Part shown: in pieces, positions 37,129 through 48,914 of the stretch
Layout: each line of letters opens with the position of its first letter
How positions within the stretch are numbered: position 1 is the stretch's first letter
Assembly: GCA_024734495.1 (NCBI GenBank)
Contig: JALMQS010000225.1
Location: 5,711,226 to 5,775,225 of the forward strand
DNA from: Forficula auricularia
Lineage: Eukaryota; Arthropoda; Insecta; Dermaptera; Forficulidae
Direction of reading: 5' to 3'
DNA length: 64,000 nt
Program-made: the position numbers and the translations under genes
Notes under the pieces: model-generated
The model's input: the letters and a program-made list of their open reading frames with translations, nothing else
Told to the model about the DNA's origin: nothing
Databases searched by the model: none

Positions 37129-40100
37129 TATAAAATTGATGTGAATTTTTATTTTTATTTATTTATTTATTTTTAATTGTGTGTATAAGATCGAATGAGT
37201 CAAAGAATTTTCCTGTGTCTTTTATAAAATGAAAAACGCTTCAATCAAGGGAAAAAAAGACAGATTTATAAGAATTATTTTTAATTTAATTGAGACTATA
37301 GTTTCGAAAGCTTTGCCTTCATATTCAGTCTGATATAAATAGTTAATAGAATTATAATAGTAAATGAATTTTATTTCGGGAAGAATCAAAATATGTTCCC
37401 TTTTATGCCTCTTTTGACATTGTGGTTTCTTTTTAAGTATATAATAAACTATAGTCTCCAAAATGAAAATTGATATTAATTAGATGAAACAATCTTCAAT
37501 TTTTGCTTATAAATTAAAAACTATGCCATTCTAAGGGCAAAATATCATTTTTATTTGATTCTATTTTTGCAGATAGATATTTCCTTAAAATATAAATCTT
37601 TTTGTGAACTACGAATTATTACTAATTTGTTATTAGATTGATCGATAATTCTTTAATTCTTTATAATTACAATTTCCGCTTCATCTACTAGCTATACTAC
37701 TATTGGGCTTAGCGGAAGCTTAATATTTTTATTTTCAACTCTATCCGATAATAAAAAATCGAAGAATTATCTTAATTGCAAATTGATGATATTCCGTAGG
37801 TTACAAAATATTTTTGATACTAGAGAATGAATGAAACTGCAAATATTGATATCGTTATAATTTGTATTTTGGTTCGCCTCATTAAATTATGCCATATCAT
37901 GCCATTTGGAACTCTATATTTTCAGACATATTATATAAATATACAATGAGTTTATTTTCTCACTGGATTTCGAATATTAAAAAAAAAATCCAAATCCAAA
38001 ATCACAAAAATAATTTCATTAATTCTGATTAAGAATATTACACCATTATTACTAAGTCGACATTATAGCTTCACCAATTATGTATGTGTGTTTTTTTATT
38101 GAGTCATAGGTAAGAAAGCGTCTGGATAAATATTTATTATTTAATTATGTCATTTTTTATAATTATTATTTTTTATTTCACTTGGTACGCTCGACAAGCA
38201 AAGTCTGCCGGGCGGGTCACAGTTGAAACATACGCTCTTATGAAATAGCTCAACAACGCATCGCTTTTCCTTGAATAAAATGTTACTTATGATTTTGAAA
38301 CGAAAAGTATTTTTCATCGACTTAAAGAAAATTTTTTAAATTTAAAATGTATTGATATTTATTTATTTATTTTGTGAAGTGTTTTAAGTGAATAAAGTTT
38401 TAACAAGTGCAGACTGATTGAGCCTCAATCTTTGAAATTCTAATTTGATTTCTTTTAAGAATCCTTGAAAAAATATATTGAAAATCATTTTTATCTAAAA
38501 AAATAATTCCAATCGATATGTCATAGAAACAAATAACAAAAAAAATTCATTCTCTAATAAAAAAGATATATTTGCAAATCGTTCTAATGGCACTTGGTTA
38601 AAAAAATAAATAGGTTTTTTTTTTTTTATTTTATCTCACACTTCTCACAACCTTCCTCTGATTCAATCGAAATGTGTTTGGATTTCATTCGAGATTTCTT
38701 TCATTATAAATGGACTTGATTTTTAAAAAAATTATTCCGGAAGATTTTAGGTAAATTGGATATGTTTTATGATTTATGTTTGTTTATTTTTCACGTGTCA
38801 GACCCCGCGCGCACATTTTCGATAAAAGAAAAATACAATTTTATTTAAAATAAGTGTTTCTCAAACTATAGATCAAAGCATTACACAGATTGCTTTTTTA
38901 TCAGAGTATTTTTTTTGATTAAATTGTTTTTGAACGCTATTTTGTATCTGGTAAAACTTCGATTTTTCCCTCACATTTCTGGGGGAGGTTCTAACACTCT
39001 AACACCCCCCCCTGGCCACGGCCTTGAGTGGAATTATTAGGGAAGTTTAATTATAATAAGATATGCCAAGAGATCAAAAAAAAAAAAAAAAAAAAAAACA
39101 GAAAACAAAATTACTAAAAAATATGACAACCAACTAAAAAATATGATTATATAATGAAAGTTAAAGACATATTAATATTTAATTATAGGTCTGTAGATAT
39201 ATGAATTAACGCTGGTAATTATAATTTTGTCAAGACTGCGTTGAAGAAGTAATAGGTACTGGTATAGAAGCACTGTTTGTTTTATATGTATAATCTACCA
39301 TATAATACATAAAACAATTTAATAATAATTACAATACTCTTGGCTGGTAAATTTTCATAGAAACAAATTCCATTTTATGAAAAATTTGAAAATTTGTTAT
39401 AATCATATATAGATTAAATACATTTTTAAGATAGGTACACTAATATAGTAAAAAATTAAGATGAATTAGTCACAAATTAATGTATTAAACACATCAAGGA
39501 ATTGAAATTCTTCGAAGTCAATTCAAGTTAGTAATATAGAGATTATTAAACACAGCTGCTATAGGCGAGAGTAAAATAATTTACATATGTATTGCATCAA
39601 TTTATAAATTGTTTTGGTATTTTTATATCCATTACTCTGCAACAAATAAAGGATTATCTTAGGTATGTACAAATATTTATTTGATTTTTCATTAAATATT
39701 TTCTTCTATAAATCCTTTTATTAATACAGCCAATGTTAATTTAAATATAAGATTTAAACATTTTTGTGAAAGGTTTTCAGAATTTATTAATCGATAGTTT
39801 CTCGAAATTTCATTAATTCCAAGCATTTTCAGGATAGTGTCATAAATCTCTATAAGGCAGTCAATTTTTTTATAATAAATATCTCAATTGTCTATTTTTT
39901 TTTTAATTTAAAATCAAGAATGAAATTGGTCTCTTGGCAAAATCTATCTAGGATAAAACTAAATTTCTTTGCGGGAATCTGGGATCTGACTAGAAAAAAA
40001 AACGAACAAAACTATTCATCAACTTGACCACGATAGATTTCTCTTTCGAATGGATATGTTTTCATTATATACTGTATAAATGGGTGTCCATTTTCCAATA

Positions 40101-40699
40101 TTTTTTTTATGAATAAAGTAATTTCGTATTTCTATTTTAAGTATTGTCCGAATTAATGCCATAAAATTTTATATGCTTCTTAATTGATCTGATTAAAAGA
40201 AGGTATTTTAAATTTGTCATATTTTTATTATTATTTTATTCATTATGTACATATTTTATTTACTTTAGGTTTTTTTTATCATAAATAAATAATTTTTAAC
40301 AAATATATAAATATTTATAATATTATGGGCATCACGAAAATTTTATTTAAGTTTAATTTGAATCTACGATTCTTTAGTCATTTTTTAAGAGTGAAAAAAT
40401 TGTTGAACACTGATTTCATCTGAGATCATGAAATGACAAAAGAATCAGTTTAAAAATCCATATTTATTAACAATTAATTTGTAATTATTTAAATATAATT
40501 ATCATTCAATGATATTTCGATTATGCGAAGGATAAAACCAACTTTGCTTAACATTCCCTTATTCATTTCTCAGTAAATAAAAATTAAATTTATTATTTTC
40601 GTTTATTTTTTGATTCACTTCAGTTAGATTTAGGAGAGAAAGGAATTATCTCCAGATTTTGAAAGATAAATTTTAAATGGCATTATAAATACTTTTGAA
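37129..40699. other. Unassigned AT-rich sequence
   Basis: 3.5 kb with no convincing ORF, RNA gene or tandem repeat. It holds a poly-A run (39076-39099) and a GC-richer patch at 38190-38220. It could be intergenic or intronic. Confidence 0.45.
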
Positions 40700-40856
40700 A
40701 ATTTTAAGGGGGTTGACATACGATCGTAAGGCCTGTCACACACCTTGCCGCCCTCCCACTGTAACTATTCGCAATAAACCCATTGTTATAAATATATCTT
40801 ACGCCTATTATTTACCTAGTAAATATAAAATAATACTAAATATATTATAACATAAT
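40700..40856 (+). repeat. LTR fragment, related to 48662-48897
   Basis: Shares with the later LTR the order cctgtcacacaccttgcc, caataaaccc (polyadenylation-like), ttgttataa and a terminal tatattataaca. No primer-binding site follows. Confidence 0.5.
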
Positions 40857-41215
40857 TATAAAACCAACACAAATAGTCATCAACTAAATTTTGCTCACGC
40901 TCAAACTCAGGATATGTCCTACCAACCCGCACACCCAACACAATTTCGGGGTGATTCACAATATTTTTCTGAAACAACAACTCCCCACCCATCGGGCACA
41001 ACTACAAATCCCTTTAAAGACGACAGTTTAAATAGAGCTTCTTTGGGAAATTCCAGCGGGACTTGTTAGAACAGCAAGGAGGTAACGAAATAAATCTAGG
41101 CTGCGTCCACTCGCCGAATAATAGTAACGACCAATTTGTATAACCATGGCTCAGAGTGCATCAGCAAAAATGAGATGTCTTGTAGAAACAATTGCTGAAA
41201 TATTGACTAATAAAG
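40857..41215. other. Unassigned sequence
   Basis: Mixed composition. Short open stretches (for example starting atggctcagagtgc at 41145) have no recognisable domain. Confidence 0.35.
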
Positions 41216-41466
41216 TTTATTGTAAACCCCAAATTATACCCCCCTATAAAATTCCTAACCTAATAATATGTTATAAATAAATATAATATATTATTATTAT
41301 TAGCTAACGTTGATTAAGAAATTTATTCTAGGGCGAAATTTAATCAACGGGGTCAAACAATACAAAGAGAATAAAATGTGATGAGCTTTCAATCCAAAGT
41401 GATGAACCACACCTTTAGTTTTGGAAGAAACAATCAAGCAAAATAGATATCAATTATTAACAAGCT
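41216..41466 (+). repeat. LTR-like repeat, copy 1
   Basis: About 250 bp from accccaaattatacccccct to caatcaagcaaaatagatat, repeated at 45443-45690. It includes a short coding-like start (gcgaaatttaatcaac) that also appears as the start of an ORF at 49249. Confidence 0.6.
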
Positions 41467-41560
41467 GTTGCGGCCCCAATTAAAAACCCCCCTATAAAAT
41501 TCCTAACCTAATAATATATTATAAATAAATTTAATATATTATTATTGTTAGCATTGCGTC
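41467..41560 (+). repeat. Partial LTR-like repeat, TGTTGCGGCCCC start
   Basis: Begins tgttgcggccccaattaaaa and matches the first ~90 bp of the copy at 45443. Confidence 0.6.
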
Positions 41561-41855
41561 AGGACATCTCCCAGGCCTACTTCCTTCCCCACGCGATTAG
41601 TGCAAAGACAAGCAACAAGTGTAAGCAACACCTAAAGATACAAGATGATCTCGCAGTCTTAAACTGCTAACACAAATCACGTCCACCCTTAGTCACTCAT
41701 ACTAAGACACATGGACAAGAGCCGACCGCCTCCAATAATCCCCGCTGATCTATCTACTTTTGCAGATGTAAACAATAATTCTATATAAAAAGATTCAAAA
41801 CTCAAGAGCCTAAAACATTTGTCATGTCATTTGCCACGACAAAGCAACACCCGAG

Positions 41856-42350
41856 ATGTACGGAGAAAATTCACCAAAAACACTATTAGACACTGCGGTG
41901 GCCGTGATAAAAAACGACTTCCTAGACGTCATGACGTCTACAGAAGACTATACGGAGTTAAGAACATGGGTAGAGAACACCCTGCCCGAAGGGATTGAAA
42001 CCAATCTTATGCAGAGCATTTTGAGGGACTGGCGGGTCCCGGAGAGAATCAAGCTGAGCTCCGTGAGGGTCCTCTTGTTGCAATCTACTTTCACATTCGA
42101 CCTTAGTCTGGAACTTTGGGAGGACGAGGAGAAGGATATCCCCTCCCTATTTAAAGACCTCCTAGAGATATCAGGGGGCCTTGTAAAGATAGACATGGGA
42201 GTAAACATCGTCCCAGTAAGGGCCTGCCCGATATTAGGGAAGATTATAAAAAAAAATAAGAGGTTAAGAAATCTCGCGGTGAAGGTCCGCACTGAGGATA
42301 GGAAAATTGAGTCCTTCTCCTTAAGAGAGTTTAAAGAAAGATATATGTAA
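41856..42350 (+). CDS. Unrecognised 164-codon ORF, multi-copy family
   Basis: An open frame from ATG to TAA. I do not recognise the family. Visible parts: an N-terminal LLDTAVAVIKNDF helix, an acidic middle with WVENTLPEGIETNL and QSILRDWRVPE, then FDLSLELWEDEEKDIPSLF, LVKIDMGVNIVPVRACPILG, and a basic KKNKRLRNLAVKVRTEDRK stretch near the C-terminus. There is no signal peptide or membrane segment. At least three further broken copies lie at 45691-46402, 46674-47254 and 47985-48040. It sits between LTR-like repeats and a decayed env, so it may be an element-borne accessory or gag-type gene, or a captured host gene. An A-rich segment with aataaa-type signals follows directly. Confidence 0.55.
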   Translation: MYGENSPKTLLDTAVAVIKNDFLDVMTSTEDYTELRTWVENTLPEGIETNLMQSILRDWRVPERIKLSSVRVLLLQSTFTFDLSLELWEDEEKDIPSLFKDLLEISGGLVKIDMGVNIVPVRACPILGKIIKKNKRLRNLAVKVRTEDRKIESFSLREFKERYM

Positions 42351-43159
42351 ATAAATAAGAAATAAATAATAAAACAAAATAAAAAAAAAAGATATAAGTT
42401 AACTTTCCCACGCTCCCGTACTTCCATAGCATTCCCCCGCAAGCCCACCATACTTTTGCTGATTCAACAGAACCGTAGAGTCAAGCCTATTCCCACGGCG
42501 GCTCCATGGTTTGCACCTCCCCGCGGCTCCATCAGTTAGTATGTACTCAGCATTATGATTTAATATAAAAACCCTCATTACGAGGCCTTAAGTCAGTTAA
42601 TACACCATTCGGAATCAGGGTACAATCCCACTCCCTCCAACAGTTCAAAACATCTTTCGGTCTCTCGGCACCAGCCTCTCTCTTCTCGAACAGTTCGGAC
42701 CAGTGGCTACAAGTAACCCACCAAAATTGACAATCGATCTTTGGTCACTAACAAACGTGTTACCAAAGTACAAACGGTAAATCGGCCCTCCATCCCTATC
42801 GATTGCACACGTATTAAACTCCCGGCAAAACATTATTGACTTTCGGACTCAAAGCCGGTAAAACAAATGAATTATTACTCCCTGTGTGTTCTCTCATTCT
42901 ACGATTATAAACTATTTTTGTACAAACATTCCTTCAGTGATTTAATAAATAAAAACAATTAAAAAGGATTGATCCTAATTAAAAACTTTCATTTTTCGAA
43001 CAATAAAATCGTCCTTTCCCAAATTCCATATCATCATCTAAAAAAAGTCTAAACACCTTAAATATAAATTAAACTATCCAGACATTTAAGAAAACCCAGC
43101 TCTACCGCAAAAATAAAAGTATGGTCCATCTGGGCGAAAAAATCAATCCTTTTTAAAAA
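42351..43159. other. Spacer with GC-richer LTR-like text
   Basis: Bases 42390-42960 contain C-rich sequence (cacggcggctccatggtttg) and several aataaa signals, reminiscent of an LTR or UTR, but no partner copy is seen in the window. Confidence 0.35.
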
Positions 43160-43570
43160 GGTATTTTCCGGCCAGCGGCCCATAAGTTATATGTAAATAA
43201 ATAAAAAAAAAAAAAAAAAAAAAATCTGAAATTGACAATATTTTTTAAATTTTTTTATAAAAGGCGAGCTGACTCGAGAAAAGAAAAATGATGAATCAGC
43301 AATTTACGACCCTTGCCCACCAAATAATAAACGCAATCAAAAGATATTTTAATAGAATAAATACATATAATTTATTTTAAAATAATGTATCTCATTGCCA
43401 GATTAAAGTAAATTTCTAAGCTAGGATATCGATGACCTGAAAAACTATTCGTTGCAATTAATATAGATAAATACATTCCTAAAAACATTTAAATAACTTT
43501 AATCTATGAACCATCCATGTCCTTTGTTTTTAAGAAGAGCTCATTGTCAGATTAAAGTAAAGTAATAGGT
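43160..43570 (+). repeat. Untranslated segment duplicated at 48060-48420
   Basis: Shared phrases: aaggcgagctgactcgaga (or gaca), tcagcaatttacg, gcaatcaaaagatattttaa and aataatgtatctcattg. Confidence 0.7.
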
Positions 43571-43701
43571 AATTAGTTTAAAAAAAGAGAGAAAAAAATG
43601 TGAATTAAGGCTTATTTAATTATAGACTATTGAAAAAAAGAGAGAAATTGTAACCTATGCATATAGTTAAATAATAAGATATCTACTGTTACAGATACAC
43701 T

Positions 43702-44927
43702 ATGAAATTGATAATACTACTAATCATAAGATGCTTCCAGGTCACTGAAGGTCAGGTAACTAACACTCCTCTAGATGCAACTGCATTTATGGTTTTTGAA
43801 ACAATTGGGAAAGTTCGAACCTACGAAACCACCTTCAAAATAATAATATTTTTCGAAATAGATATATTACAACAGAGATGTAAAGAGATTGATGATTATT
43901 TCAACGAAACAATACATTCTTGTACAGCAGTCGGAAGCGAGGGAGAATGCAATAATTTAATAGCCTCATCCCGACCAATCCATTTGAAAATTATTAAAGG
44001 GTTGGAAACGCTAAAATTATTATTTGGTCCCACGTAAGAAGAAGAACAAAACGTGGATTATTTGACGGGATAGGAAAATTGGCACACATGCTTTTTAGAA
44101 TTGTCGACGCTGAAACAGCTGAAAATTACAAAACAATGATAGATGAAAACTCTAACAATCAGAGGAAAATAAACTGCCGTTTGAAAAAACAGACAGCTAT
44201 TTTAAACACCACATTAACATTTTTGGATCAAAATTTAGATATTATTAAACATAATGAAAATTTATTAAAAAATTCTACTGTGGAATTGGGTGAGTTCATT
44301 AAAAAATTAAATAAAGAATTTTCAACAATACAAGTACAAATGATACTCAATGAACAGTTTACAATATTAAATGCGTTAATGGAAAATTTGAAAGAACAAA
44401 TAAGAGATTTCATAAATTGTATCTCACAAATAAAGCCAGGATATCTATGTCCCCTCCTTATTTCACCTAAATCATTATTGATCAAAATGTTAAAAGCAAA
44501 AGACCATCTTCCCCATGGGCTGAATTTTTCCGTCTCTTTAAATGAAAAAAAACGATTATTTACTTCCAAAATTCCTAGATTTCCGAGCCTATACCCTGGA
44601 GAACCGCCTAATTTTTGAAATAATTCAACACTCTTAGAGAACACACTATACAAATTCATAAAATTACCCCGATACCAAGACGCGTTAGTAATAACTATTA
44701 CGCCTTTTTTTGATGTAAAAACCCCTTATATTGCAGTAGACCTTTCTTATCAGAACTCACAACAAACGCATACCGCCCCACCGGGAGAGGAATTTTGTGA
44801 AATTGCCCTTCTGAGAGGCAAAAGCGTAGAACTCACCCTCAAAGCCAGCAAAAACCTCGTCACGATGGCTGAGATTAGCCACGTCACTTTTTTAAGCTTA
44901 GGGCTCCTAATACCTGGCCTCATGTAA
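43702..44927 (+). pseudogene. Errantivirus-type env (F-like fusion protein), broken
   Basis: Endogenous copy of an insect errantiviral envelope protein related to baculovirus F proteins, which mediates membrane fusion. The first frame (43702-44037) starts with a hydrophobic signal peptide (MKLIILLIIRCFQV). A frameshift near 44037 separates it from the second frame, whose start carries a polybasic furin-like site and a Gly-Leu-Phe fusion-peptide-like stretch (about 44040-44080). That frame is rich in coiled-coil-like helices (44110-44400). An in-frame TGA at 44616 interrupts it, and the same frame continues to a TAA at 44925. A transmembrane anchor is not clearly seen. It is non-functional as it stands. 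Confidence 0.65.
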
Positions 44928-44986
44928 ACCCAGCTGAAGGAACTCCCTCCCGTTTTGCCTGTAGAGAATCATCAGGTAAAACATTA

Positions 44987-45202
44987 TTGGGGAGTTCAGG
45001 GAGACTAAAACTTGGAAGGTACTGTAAGGTATGGGTTGAAAACATCATTCTTCAGTGCGACTATAAAACGACTGAAATAATTTCAAAATCAAACATCCTA
45101 ACACTTCTGAATAGTAGCCATTCAGCAAATTTCAATTTGCAGCCCCATACTATAAAATTAATAACGCTTAGGAAAGGAAAGACGTTTGCAATTGATAAAT
45201 AA
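44987..45202 (+). pseudogene. Possible env remnant, 71 codons
   Basis: An open frame in the same element just past the env stop, with CKVWVENIILQCDYKT and a hydrophilic tail. It could be a displaced C-terminal part of env. No family match can be claimed. Confidence 0.3.
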
Positions 45203-45249
45203 AATAAAGTTTGTTAGCCTTAGAAAATAGCATATTAAAATAAAAATAA

Positions 45250-45415
45250 AAAATGGCAAATTGCACTGTTTTAAAATAACAGGCTAGATGCCACCTGGCG
45301 ATAAATAATTAACGAACAAATATTATAAATAAATGAATAAAGGAAAATGAGGGTAGCATAGAATAGAAAAAAAAGGACAATTGCTCTGCTTTAAAAATAG
45401 CAGGCTATAATGTCT
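45250..45415 (+). repeat. Short direct repeat before the LTR
   Basis: The phrase caaattgcactgttttaaaa at 45257 recurs as caattgctctgctttaaaaa at 45379, each followed by an acaggcta or gcaggcta box. Confidence 0.6.
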
Positions 45416-45442
45416 CGCAAACTATATAAAAGAATAAGGAAT

Positions 45443-45690
45443 TGTTGCGGCCCCAAATTATACCCCCTATAAAATTCCTAACCTAATAATATATTATAAA
45501 TATATATAATATATATATTATTAGCTAACGCTGATTAAAAAATTTATTCTATGGCGAAATTTAATCAAGTAAACGAACGGGGGCAAACAATACAAAGAGA
45601 ATAAAATGTGATGAGCTTTTAAGCCAAATTGATGACCCATAACTTTTTGTTGTTGAAGAAACAATCTAAGAACATAGGTCTCAATCATTA
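45443..45690 (+). repeat. LTR-like repeat, copy 2
   Basis: Begins tgttgcggccccaaattata right after a purine-rich stretch (aaaagaataagga, 45429-45441) that could be a polypurine tract. It matches 41216-41466 along its length. If both are LTRs, the element between them holds the 164-codon ORF and env but no pol. Confidence 0.55.
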
Positions 45691-46402
45691 ATGAAAAAAT
45701 CATCGAACATGCACGGCCACAACTCGCCACCAACATTGATGGACGCGGCTGTGGCCGTGCTTAAAAATGAATTTGTGGTTACACTAGCCACAGATCGTAA
45801 AAACATCGAGAAATGGGCTCATAGTCTACCTCAGGAGATAGCCACCAGACTAGCACAGAGTATTTTCCAGGACTGGAGGGTCCAATCATTAACTAGAAAA
45901 CAACGGACATGCACGGTCTAAACTCGCAACATTGCTGGACACTGCGGTAGCAGTGCTAAAGAACGAGTTTTTAGATACCATGACTACAGACCAAGAAAAG
46001 CTAAACACGTGGGCAAGTAGTCTGCCTCAAGAAATAGCTACCAAATTAACACAGAGCATCTTCCAGGACTGGAGAATCCAGGAAAAAAAAATTAGACGCT
46101 GCTAAGGTGCTCTTGTCTCCGTCGACCGTAGTCAGTGTTTCCACGAACTTTTTCTTTAGCACGGCTTCAACCTAACCTTCGAACTCTGGGAGGACGAAGA
46201 GAGGGATGTCACCTCCCTTTTGAAAGAGCTCCTAGAGGCATCGGGGGGGGTTTGGCGAAGGTAGATTTGGGAGAGAACCTCATCCCACTGCGGGCCTGCC
46301 CGATATTAGGGGCCTTAATAAAAAAATAATAAAAAATTAAAACATCTCACGATGCAAGTCCGCACAGAGAGTGGGAAACGGGAGTGTCTCTCTTTACTGT
46401 AA
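45691..46402 (+). pseudogene. Broken tandem copies of the 164-codon ORF
   Basis: An N-terminal copy (45712-45886, with MDAAVAVLKNEFVV and QSIFQDWRV) is followed directly by a second N-terminal copy (from about 45925) that continues into the middle and C-terminal parts (FELWEDEERDVTSLL, then RACPILGALIKK). Frameshifts lie near 46090, 46150, 46245 and 46325. A ~35-bp insertion (tagtcagtgtttccacgaac) disrupts the centre at 46128-46165. Confidence 0.6.
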
Positions 46403-46640
46403 ATAAATAAGTAATAATATATTTTAGTATAAATAAGTAATGTAAGACTCCGTAAATAGGGCCCTGTGAACGAATAGTTTTTTTCATATATAACTATATA
46501 GTAAGTAAGAATTAATAATAAATGAACCTCGGTTATTTTCCATTTTTCTAAGAGAACTAATTTGTTTGAACGGGGTTTAGAAAATGGAATCTGCTGAGTT
46601 AGCGATTCTGCACCAACGGCGCTAACAGCTTGGCTGAGCC
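46403..46640. other. Spacer between ORF-family copies
   Basis: AT-rich, then GC-richer (cgctaacagcttggctgag). Not assigned. Confidence 0.35.
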
Positions 46641-46673
46641 GAAGAATCACAGAAGGTGGGAGTGAGAGGGCTG

Positions 46674-47254
46674 CGCCATCAACATTGCTGGATACGGCAG
46701 TGGCCGTGCTAATGAAAGAGTTCGTGGATACACTGACCACGGACCGAAAACAGCTGGAAACGTGGGCACACAGCCTACTCCAGGATACAAAGTTGACACA
46801 GAGCATCTTCTAGGACTGGAGGATCCAGGAAAAAACAAAATTAGACGCTGCTAAGATGCTCTTGTCTCCGTCGACCACTACCTTCAACCTAACCTTCGAA
46901 CTCTGGAAGTTAATACAGAGTATCTTCACAGAATGGAGGATCCAGGAGAAAACAAAACTAGACTCAGTGAAGGTGCTCTTGTCTCCATCAACCCTTACCT
47001 TCGACCTTAGCCTCGAACTTTGGGAGGACGGGGAGAAGGATATCCCCTCCCTATTTAAAGACCTCCTAGAGGTATCAGAGGGCCTTGTGAAGATAGACAT
47101 AGGAGTAAACCTAGTCACAGTAAGGGCCTGCCCGATACTAGGGGAAATTATAAAAAAAAAATATGAGATTAAGACATCTGTCAGTGCACGTCCGCACTGA
47201 GGATGGGAAAATAGGTTCCTTTTCCTTAAGAGAATTCCAGGAAAAATATATCTA
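46674..47254 (+). pseudogene. Third broken copy of the 164-codon ORF
   Basis: An N-terminal segment with TLLDTAVAVLMKEF-like residues (46680) is followed by an internal duplication: ctcttgtctccgtcgacc at 46859 and ctcttgtctccatcaacc at 46976, each preceding an FxLxFELW- or FDLSLELW-type segment. The C-terminal part (LVKIDIGVNLVTVRACPILG, 47090-47150) is open within 46856-47200, then shifts frame at an A run (47151-47161). Confidence 0.6.
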
Positions 47255-48060
47255 AATAAATTATAATATATAAGAAATAATAAGAAATAATAAAAAAAAA
47301 CTGACTAAGCATTAAGCTCATCTTACTAACAAAAAAATGCAAAGGTAAATGAATTCTTTTTGATATGAATTAAAAGTCATTTGTTTTAAATCGAAGTTAG
47401 CCAATGTTCCCAAATGAAATTAATAATTAAATGTAAATGAATTAGAAATGTTTTGTAAGCAAGATAAATAAAATATATTGTAATATTTTGATAAAATTAA
47501 AGGCATTCAGGTCAATTATGTATCAACTAATATTTAAGCAACTTTCGACCTGAATTTGAACAATAATATTTATTTATAATCCTTTTGAGGACACATTTTT
47601 GGAAATTAAATAATCATAAAATTAATATAAATATTGGGAGTATTTGACAGAAAAATGAACTCACCAATGAACACTCCCCCATGAGCACTCACATCAGGAG
47701 ACTCTTCCACGAGACTCTCCCTTGATACTCGAAAACGAGTAATTTGACTTAAGCTTGAATTTGTAAAACAATATTTATCATTAAGCAGCCAATGGCTTAA
47801 AACGTTGTATTATAACTATTATTTTTTTATCAATAAACAAATATTTTTTATAAATTGATTAAATTATTTCACCCCGTCCGTGGTGGCAGCATTTAAATTC
47901 AACAACCCCTAATCCCAAATTCCACCCCACAACAGTGGCGTGCAGCAGTGGGATCCGAAACACCAAATTCCACCCCACAACACGGGAATGGGTAGCGAAC
48001 ATCCTGCCCGAAGGGATTGAAATTAATCTCATGCAAGAAATAATAATAATAAAAAAACAA
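47255..48060. other. Spacer, with a short ORF-family fragment at 47985-48040
   Basis: Mostly AT-rich and unassigned. Bases 47875-47985 contain tggtggcagc and cccacaacagtggcgtgcag, LTR/primer-site-like text. Bases 47985-48040 (ctgcccgaagggattgaaat) copy the middle of the 164-codon ORF. Confidence 0.5.
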
Positions 48061-48440
48061 ATAAACAATTCTGAAATTGAAAAAATTTGTTAAATTTTAT
48101 TAAGAATTTTTATAAAGGCGAGCTGACTCGACAAAAGAAAAATGATGACTCAGCAATTTACGTCCCTTGCACACAGGTGTTAATAATTCATAATTTTCAA
48201 ATTAATACATATTATTATACTATTTAATTCGATCGATATTATTTCATTAGAAAGAATAAAATTGAGGCCAAGTAACTAAGCTGTTTTAACTAACAAAAAT
48301 AGTAAACGCAATCAAAAGATATTTTAATAGAATAAATAAATATCATTTCTTTTAAAATAATGTATCTCATTGTCAGATTAAAGTAAAGTAATAATTAGTT
48401 AAAAAAAGAAAGAGAAAAAAATGTGAATTAAGAGTTATTT
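48061..48440 (+). repeat. Second copy of the 43160-43570 untranslated segment
   Basis: Same phrases as the first copy, with an extra ~120-bp segment after gcacacaggtgt. Confidence 0.65.
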
Positions 48441-48454
48441 AATTAACATTAATC

Positions 48455-48605
48455 AATTTTTGGGCTGGTTCACGGAAAATTCTACAATTGAAAGTCAATG
48501 TCCAAATGAAAAACAAATTCTGAAACCAAAAGGAATATTTTTGATAAAAACTTCCTACGAATGCAAATTATTATTTAATGGAGAAGAACTTCCAAAACTT
48601 GATTG
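48455..48605 (+). pseudogene. Env C-terminal-like fragment
   Basis: One frame reads ESQCPNEKQILKPKGIFLIK followed by SYECKLLFNGEEL, resembling the Cys-rich, membrane-proximal part of errantiviral env proteins. It ends at a stop near 48605. Only about 50 codons remain. Confidence 0.4.
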
Positions 48606-48661
48606 AACCATTTATTGAACTGGTCGAATCCATCCAAGTGTTGTGATATGCCTTTTCGACA

Positions 48662-48897
48662 TGTTACATAAGTCTACGCGGAAGCAGTAGGCTTATGTAA
48701 TTGCTGAGATTGCAAAGCTTGACCTGATTATAATTATACTTAAGTGAGGAATCTCTGATAATCAGGGTGGTGCATGACTTATGACGGAGATCCCTGTCAC
48801 ACCTTGCCTCTGTACTTATACTGAATAAACCTTGTATTAAATAATACATCTTGTTATAATCATTTACTACACCCCTCACCCCTAGTATATTATAACA
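48662..48897 (+). repeat. Short LTR (TGTTA...TAACA)
   Basis: 236 bp with the inverted ends TGTTAC and ATAACA, an aataaacc signal near 48821, and a primer-binding-site-like attggcgccctcgcgcc immediately after (48898-48914). Confidence 0.6.
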
Positions 48898-48914
48898 ATT
48901 GGCGCCCTCGCGCC
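48898..48914 (+). promoter_or_regulatory. Primer-binding-site-like sequence
   Basis: tggcgccctcgcgcc starts one base after the LTR terminus. The TGGCGCC core is common in Ty3/Gypsy primer sites. The tRNA is not identified. Confidence 0.5.

Noticed and set aside
37129..40699. Hidden exon or RNA gene in the AT-rich desert
   Set aside because: Checked for long frames, tRNA-like arms and tandem structure by eye; nothing is strong enough to report.
44228..44659. 143-codon antisense frame opposite env
   Set aside because: Shadow of the env frame, which has the signal peptide, polybasic site and order expected of env.
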